Shown here in pieces: positions 60,556 to 64,000 of a stretch of 64,000 bases of DNA (position 1 is the first letter of the stretch; the number at the start of each line of letters is the position of its first letter). Source of the DNA: RPQJ01 sp963778185 (GTDB taxonomy: Bacteria; Pseudomonadota; Gammaproteobacteria; Steroidobacterales; Steroidobacteraceae); the NCBI GenBank assembly GCA_963778185.1, contig CAVZTF010000003.1, forward strand, positions 868,001-932,000. The letters are read 5' to 3'. A model generated the notes under the pieces. The model was not told the origin of the DNA, made no database searches, and saw only the letters and a list, made by a program, of their open reading frames with translations. Position numbers and translations under genes: made by a program.

Positions 60556-61412
60556 CCGAACACGTGCTCGTCTGGCATCCAAAGGTGTCTGGTGAGGTCC
60601 CGGCCGCGGCGGTGGGCGATGACCAGGTGCGCCTGATCGGCATGCCCACCGGGCTCGTGAGGCCGGCGCGGCAGGCGCTCGCGGCCGACCAGCTCACACC
60701 CGCCGCGCGCGAGGTGATGGAGGCAGTGGTGGCCGACCTGCGCCGCCGGATCGAGACGCCCGACGCGCCGCCGACGCGCTACAGCCTCGAGGGGCTCGAC
60801 GAGTCCGGCAAGGCCGCGATCGCCGACATGCTCGGCGAGGGCGACGTGTGGGCCAAGGTCGGCGTCGGCAACGCGTTCTGGCGGGTGGTCGAATCGGTCC
60901 TCGCCGGGGTGTGGCGCCTCGAGTCGAGCGCGGCTGACGGCACCACGCAGGAGTGGCTGGAGGTCGGCGCGGTGCCCTGGCCGATCCTGCAGGCTGCGAA
61001 GGAACTGCCGCGCGACGGCATCGAGGTGCCGAAGCAGATGCCGCAGGGCGCGATGAACGCGCCGTTCCTGCTGGCCGAGTTGCAGGAGCGCTCGTCGCAG
61101 TACCGGCCGGGGGCCGAGAACCACATCATCAACTTCACGCTGCTGCCGATCACCGAGGTGGATGCCGACGTCCTGACCCAGGTGCTCGGGCAGATTCCGC
61201 TGGTGATCCGCTCGGGCGGCTACGGCAGCTCGCGTGTGTTCGCGACCGGCCTCAGGCACGTCTGGGCCGTGCAGTACGTCAACGGCATGGGCAACGTCAT
61301 TCTCGACACGCTCGAGATCGGCGGCGTGCCGGTGTCGGTGCTCGCGGCCAAGGAGGACTTCGAGGACTCCGCCGAGCGGCTCGCCGAGATCCTCCAGGCG
61401 TTCACGCAATGA
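60552..61412 (+). CDS. hyaF: hydrogenase expression/formation protein HyaF (HoxQ/HupH)
   Basis: This 286-residue HupH-family protein contains GEGDVWAKVG and the C-terminal block FTLLPITEVDADVLTQVLGQIPLVIRSGGYGSSRVFATGLRHVWAVQYVNG. It helps to assemble the small-subunit clusters in aerobic conditions in related bacteria. It is coupled on both sides by short overlaps: ATGA with hyaE and the rubredoxin-HybE gene. Confidence 0.92.
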   Translation: MTEHVLVWHPKVSGEVPAAAVGDDQVRLIGMPTGLVRPARQALAADQLTPAAREVMEAVVADLRRRIETPDAPPTRYSLEGLDESGKAAIADMLGEGDVWAKVGVGNAFWRVVESVLAGVWRLESSAADGTTQEWLEVGAVPWPILQAAKELPRDGIEVPKQMPQGAMNAPFLLAELQERSSQYRPGAENHIINFTLLPITEVDADVLTQVLGQIPLVIRSGGYGSSRVFATGLRHVWAVQYVNGMGNVILDTLEIGGVPVSVLAAKEDFEDSAERLAEILQAFTQ

Positions 61413-62071
61413 GCAAGCTGTTCGAGGGCAGCTACCTCGGCGACGGTTCGCGCATCGTCGACGACACGCGCCTCGAGTGCGGCGTGTGCTGGTGGGTGTA
61501 CGATCCCGCGCTCGGTGACGAGGCCAACCAGATCGCGCCCGGCACGCCGTTCCGCCTGCTGCCCGACACCTGGAATTGCCCGAACTGCTCCACCGAGAAA
61601 CACAAGTTCATGGTGATCGGCGCGGCCACGCTCTCCGACTCGGACACTGTGCAGAACCTTGCCAACGCCTACCGGCGCGCGGCGCTCAAGGTGAAGGGCC
61701 TGCCGATCTACAACCCGACGCTCGCCGTCGAGGCGATCGGCTTCCGCGAGCACGACGGCCGGCAGATCGGCGTGATGGTCACGCCGTGGTTCATGAACCT
61801 GATGGTGCTGCCCTCACCCGAGGACCAGAAAGTCTGGGTCGGCGGCGGCACCGTGCGCCTGCCGCTCCCGTCGGGCGCCTACGACTTCATGGTGACCGAC
61901 CTGCATGACGTGGGGCTCGTCGGCAGCTGCTCGCTGTTCTCGACCATGCTGGAGTTCACCGACCACGAGGCGGCGCAGGTCGCAGCGAACGCGGTGACCG
62001 AGGCGCTCTTCCAGGCGGAGGAGCCGCCGCCCGCGCCGGTCGTGTCGAGGCGGCAGCTGCTGGGCGGCTGA
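61409..62071 (+). CDS. rubredoxin-HybE fusion (HoxR plus HoxT in one chain)
   Basis: This 220-residue protein joins two maturation factors. Residues 20-68 are a rubredoxin with the FeCys4 site Cys24, 27, 57 and 60 (LECGVCWWVYD...WNCPNCSTEK). Residues ~80-205 are a HybE-family chaperone (NAYRRAALKVKGLPIYNPTLAVEAIGFR...PWFMNLMVLP). In Cupriavidus the rubredoxin HoxR and the chaperone HoxT are separate and protect [4Fe-3S] assembly in air. The ATG overlaps hyaF. No hyp genes follow; it converges with the alcohol dehydrogenase two bases on. Confidence 0.93.
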   Translation: MSKLFEGSYLGDGSRIVDDTRLECGVCWWVYDPALGDEANQIAPGTPFRLLPDTWNCPNCSTEKHKFMVIGAATLSDSDTVQNLANAYRRAALKVKGLPIYNPTLAVEAIGFREHDGRQIGVMVTPWFMNLMVLPSPEDQKVWVGGGTVRLPLPSGAYDFMVTDLHDVGLVGSCSLFSTMLEFTDHEAAQVAANAVTEALFQAEEPPPAPVVSRRQLLGG

Positions 62072-62073
62072 GG

Positions 62074-63249
62074 TCAGGCCGCCTTGAGCTCACCCTTGAT
62101 GCAGGTGAGGTAGAGCCGCTCGAAGTCCGCCGTGGTCATCGGCAGCGGATTGCCACCCGTCGAGGGATCGGCGAATGCCTGGGGCGCGAACGGCTTCGCG
62201 TGCTCTTCCTGCACGCCGATTTCGGCCAACGTGTGCGGGATGCCGATCTCGCGGCGCAGGTCGAGCACCCAGCGCATCACGCCCTCGAAGGAGCGCTCGG
62301 CGAGGCCGAGCCAGGCGGCGAGCCGCAGGAACTTGTCTTCGAGCGCCGCGCGATTCCACTCGAGCACGTAGGGCATGACGACGGCGTTCGTGAGGCCGTG
62401 GTGGGTGTTGAGGTTGGCGGAGCACGGGTGGCTCAGGCTGTGCATCGCGCCGAGGCCCTTCTGGAACGCCGTGGCTCCCATCGAGGAGGCGACCAGCATG
62501 TGCGCGCGCGCCTCGATGTCGGCGCCATTCCTGACCGCGCGCGGCAGGAACTCCTTGATGAGGCGCATGCCCTCCACCGCGATGCCCTCCGCCATCGGGT
62601 GATAACCGGGCGCGCAATAGGCCTCGAGGTTGTGCGACAGCGCGTCCATGCCAACAGCCGCCGTGATTTTCGCCGGCAGCCCCACGGTCAGTTCCGGGTC
62701 CTCGAGTACGATGCCCGGCATCATCTTCGCGTGGAAGATGATCTTCTTGGTGTGGTCGCGCAGGTCGGTGATGACCGAGGCGCGGCCGACCTCCGAGCCC
62801 GTGCCAGCGGTCGTCGGCACTGCGACCACGGGCGCCATGCCGGCGACGTTCACGCGCGTGTACCAGTCCTCGCGGTCCTCGAAGTCCCAGATCGGGCGGG
62901 TCTGGCCCACCATCAGCGCAATGGCTTTCGCCGTGTCGAGCGCGCTGCCGCCGCCGAAGGCGATGACGCCGTCGTGCGCGCCGCGGCGGAACGCGGACAC
63001 GCCCGCCGTGACGTTGGCTTCGACGGGATTCGCCTGCACGTCCGAGAACACCTCGCACTCGAGCCCGGCATCACGGCACAGCTTCTGCGAACTCGCAATC
63101 ATCGGCAGCGCGGCGAGGCCCGCGTCCGTCACGAGCAGCGGCCGCTGCATGCCGAGCGCCCGGCAGTGGTCGGGCAGCTCGATGATGCGGCCGGCGCCGA
63201 AGCGGACCAGCGTGGGGTAGTTCCAGTTGCCCTTCAGTGTCGTCGTCAT
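62074..63249 (-). CDS. iron-containing alcohol dehydrogenase
   Basis: This 391-residue group III NAD(P)-dependent dehydrogenase has nucleotide loop AFGGGSALDTAKA, PTTAGTGSEVGRASVIT and metal ligands Asp and His in GMDALSHNLEAY, and His in GAMHSLSHPCSANLNTHHGLTNA. It oxidises or forms a primary alcohol; the aldehyde dehydrogenase upstream on the same strand may take the product further. ATG 63249 starts the conserved region and has GAGGAC upstream. Confidence 0.93.
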   Translation of the reverse strand: MTTTLKGNWNYPTLVRFGAGRIIELPDHCRALGMQRPLLVTDAGLAALPMIASSQKLCRDAGLECEVFSDVQANPVEANVTAGVSAFRRGAHDGVIAFGGGSALDTAKAIALMVGQTRPIWDFEDREDWYTRVNVAGMAPVVAVPTTAGTGSEVGRASVITDLRDHTKKIIFHAKMMPGIVLEDPELTVGLPAKITAAVGMDALSHNLEAYCAPGYHPMAEGIAVEGMRLIKEFLPRAVRNGADIEARAHMLVASSMGATAFQKGLGAMHSLSHPCSANLNTHHGLTNAVVMPYVLEWNRAALEDKFLRLAAWLGLAERSFEGVMRWVLDLRREIGIPHTLAEIGVQEEHAKPFAPQAFADPSTGGNPLPMTTADFERLYLTCIKGELKAA

Positions 63250-63323
63250 GTCGTCCTCACTGCGACGCTCGTGCTGTCGCGCTGTGTTACCGAAGAACGC
63301 GGCGCCGGCGGGCGGTGGCAGGC

Positions 63324-63390
63324 CGGGGATTCCGGGTTCGCCCCGGCTCGCGAAGAAAATATGCTCGCCGGAACGAACCCGGAATCCCCG
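63324..63390 (+). repeat. outer hairpin 1
   Basis: Perfect 17-base arms at 63324-63340 and 63374-63390 are followed inward by a 2-base mismatch and a CCGGC/GCCGG pair. The loop is tcgcgaagaaaatatgctc (63348-63366). Confidence 0.9.
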
Positions 63391-63409
63391 TCTGACAGCC
63401 CGCGGCTGA

Positions 63410-63439
63410 GCGAGTCTTCGCCAGGGCGCGAAGACTCGC
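63410..63439 (+). repeat. inner hairpin 2
   Basis: GCGAGTCTTCGC and GCGAAGACTCGC form a perfect 12-bp stem with loop cagggc. It is the mirror of hairpin 3, apart from one swapped base pair. Confidence 0.9.
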
Positions 63440-63505
63440 ACGCCGCATGAAGCGACCACCCACGTCCGAAGCTCGTCCGACGTCGGTGGACGTTACGTGC
63501 GCCGT

Positions 63506-63535
63506 GCGAGTCTTTGCGCCCTGGCAAAGACTCGC
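63506..63535 (-). repeat. inner hairpin 3, mirror of hairpin 2
   Basis: GCGAGTCTTTGC and GCAAAGACTCGC form a perfect 12-bp stem. Relative to hairpin 2 a C-G pair has become T-A, a compensated change. The loop gccctg is the reverse complement of cagggc. Confidence 0.9.
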
Positions 63536-63552
63536 TCAGGCGCCGGGTGTCC

Positions 63553-63623
63553 GGCGTTCGATCCGTACGAGTTCCGGCGAGCATATTTTCTTCGCGAGCC
63601 GGAACTCGTACGGATCGAACGCC
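63553..63623 (-). repeat. outer hairpin 4, mirror of hairpin 1
   Basis: Perfect 26-base arms lie at 63553-63578 and 63598-63623. The 19-base loop at 63579-63597 is the exact reverse complement of the hairpin 1 loop, whereas the outer stem sequence is largely different. Confidence 0.9.
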
Positions 63624-63642
63624 ATGCCCCGCCGCCTGAACG

Positions 63643-64000
63643 TCAGGTCTGTAGCCTGAGGTGGAAAGACTTCGGCCGCGTCAGGTGCTCGTACCCGATG
63701 GCGGACAACGTGCAGCCCCGGCCGGAGTCCTTCACGCCCACCCACGCGAGCGCGGGGTCGAGGTAATCGCAGCGGTTCATGAACCACGTGCCGGTCTGCA
63801 CGCGGTCGCCGATGGCGAGCGCTGCCTCCTCGTCCGCCGTCCAGATCGCGGCGGTCAGGCCGAACGCGCTGTCGTTCATCAGCCGCACCGCCTCCTCGTC
63901 CGAGGCGACCTTCATGATCCCGGCCACGGGCCCGAAGATCTCCTCGCGCATCACCGGCATCCCGTGGTCGACGCCGAGCAGCACCTGCGGCGCGAGGTAC
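63643..64000 (-). CDS. aldehyde dehydrogenase, C-terminal part (runs off the window)
   Basis: The last ~118 residues of an NAD(P)-dependent aldehyde dehydrogenase are in view, including EEIFGPVAGIMKVASDEEAVRLMNDSAFGLTAAIWT, VQTGTWFMNRCDYLDPALAWVGVKDSGRGCTLSAIGYEHLTRPKSFHL. The catalytic Cys and the nucleotide domain lie beyond 64000. It is on the same strand as the alcohol dehydrogenase and upstream of it, so the pair likely oxidises an alcohol to an acid. Confidence 0.92.
   Translation of the reverse strand, partial: YLAPQVLLGVDHGMPVMREEIFGPVAGIMKVASDEEAVRLMNDSAFGLTAAIWTADEEAALAIGDRVQTGTWFMNRCDYLDPALAWVGVKDSGRGCTLSAIGYEHLTRPKSFHLRLQT

Larger units (their letters stand above)
63324..63623. 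repeat. nested palindromic element made of four hairpins in two mirrored pairs
   Basis: Two hairpins (63324-63390, 63410-63439) are followed by reverse-complement counterparts (63506-63535, 63553-63623) around a centre near 63473. The outer hairpins share an identical 19-base loop and the inner ones an identical 6-base loop, each in opposite orientation. The stems differ but still pair, and the spacers between outer and inner hairpins match 19 of 24 bases. This looks like an inverted pair of a REP-like palindromic unit. It fills the 394-base gap between the alcohol and aldehyde dehydrogenase genes. Confidence 0.85.

Noticed and set aside
1..64000. tRNA, rRNA, CRISPR arrays and complete insertion sequences
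   Set aside because: I saw no cloverleaf with a plausible anticodon arm, no regularly spaced repeats and no transposase. A tRNA or CRISPR scan program would be needed to exclude them fully.

Overview
The window is a 64 kb stretch of a high-GC chromosome, very probably from a proteobacterium. Evidence for this is the fourteen-gene nuo operon, a HyaABCDEF-type membrane hydrogenase close to E. coli Hyd-1 in every cluster ligand, many outer-membrane proteins, NodT/HlyD export genes and an AidB-like gene. A gammaproteobacterium is my best guess, but I cannot place it further from sequence alone. Genes are packed tightly, many start codons overlap the preceding stop, and several convergent pairs are separated by 0-4 bases. 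I saw no rRNA, tRNA, CRISPR array or complete insertion sequence.

Layout. 1-600: tail of an NqrM-like maturation protein and a CBS-domain protein. 662-13706: complex I (nuoA-N), followed by small housekeeping genes. 15364-19650: lipid and amide metabolism (acyl-CoA dehydrogenase, exported amidase, acyl-CoA synthetase). 19655-26041: envelope proteins (DUF2950, DUF3300, a duplicated-domain periplasmic protein, a SYLF protein), a decayed sulfate-permease remnant, an unknown membrane protein and a periplasmic asparaginase. 26396-31545: a five-gene export operon. 31734-38035: two porins, a periplasmic glutaminase and an exported amidohydrolase, with a divergent AraC-type regulator. 38036-45651: a VIT-like transporter, a frameshifted DUF2254 gene, a tannase/feruloyl-esterase-like enzyme, a patatin autotransporter and a potassium channel. 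45692-55564: a split-Soret-type cytochrome, a Ca2+/H+ antiporter, a hydrolase, an ABC exporter, a PaaX/AidB pair and small genes. 55717-62071: an O2-tolerant [NiFe] hydrogenase operon. 62074-64000: an alcohol dehydrogenase and an aldehyde dehydrogenase separated by a nested palindromic element.

How it fits together. The respiratory theme is strong. Complex I oxidises NADH, or possibly also NADPH given an unusual NuoF residue, and the hydrogenase feeds electrons from H2 to quinone through cytochrome b. The NqrM tail hints at a Na+-NQR operon just upstream. The middle of the window is about the cell envelope and scavenging: porins, periplasmic amidohydrolases, efflux and secreted lipases. The most unusual non-coding object is the roughly 300-base inverted-repeat element at 63324-63623. 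Its loops are conserved while its stems have changed with pairing preserved.
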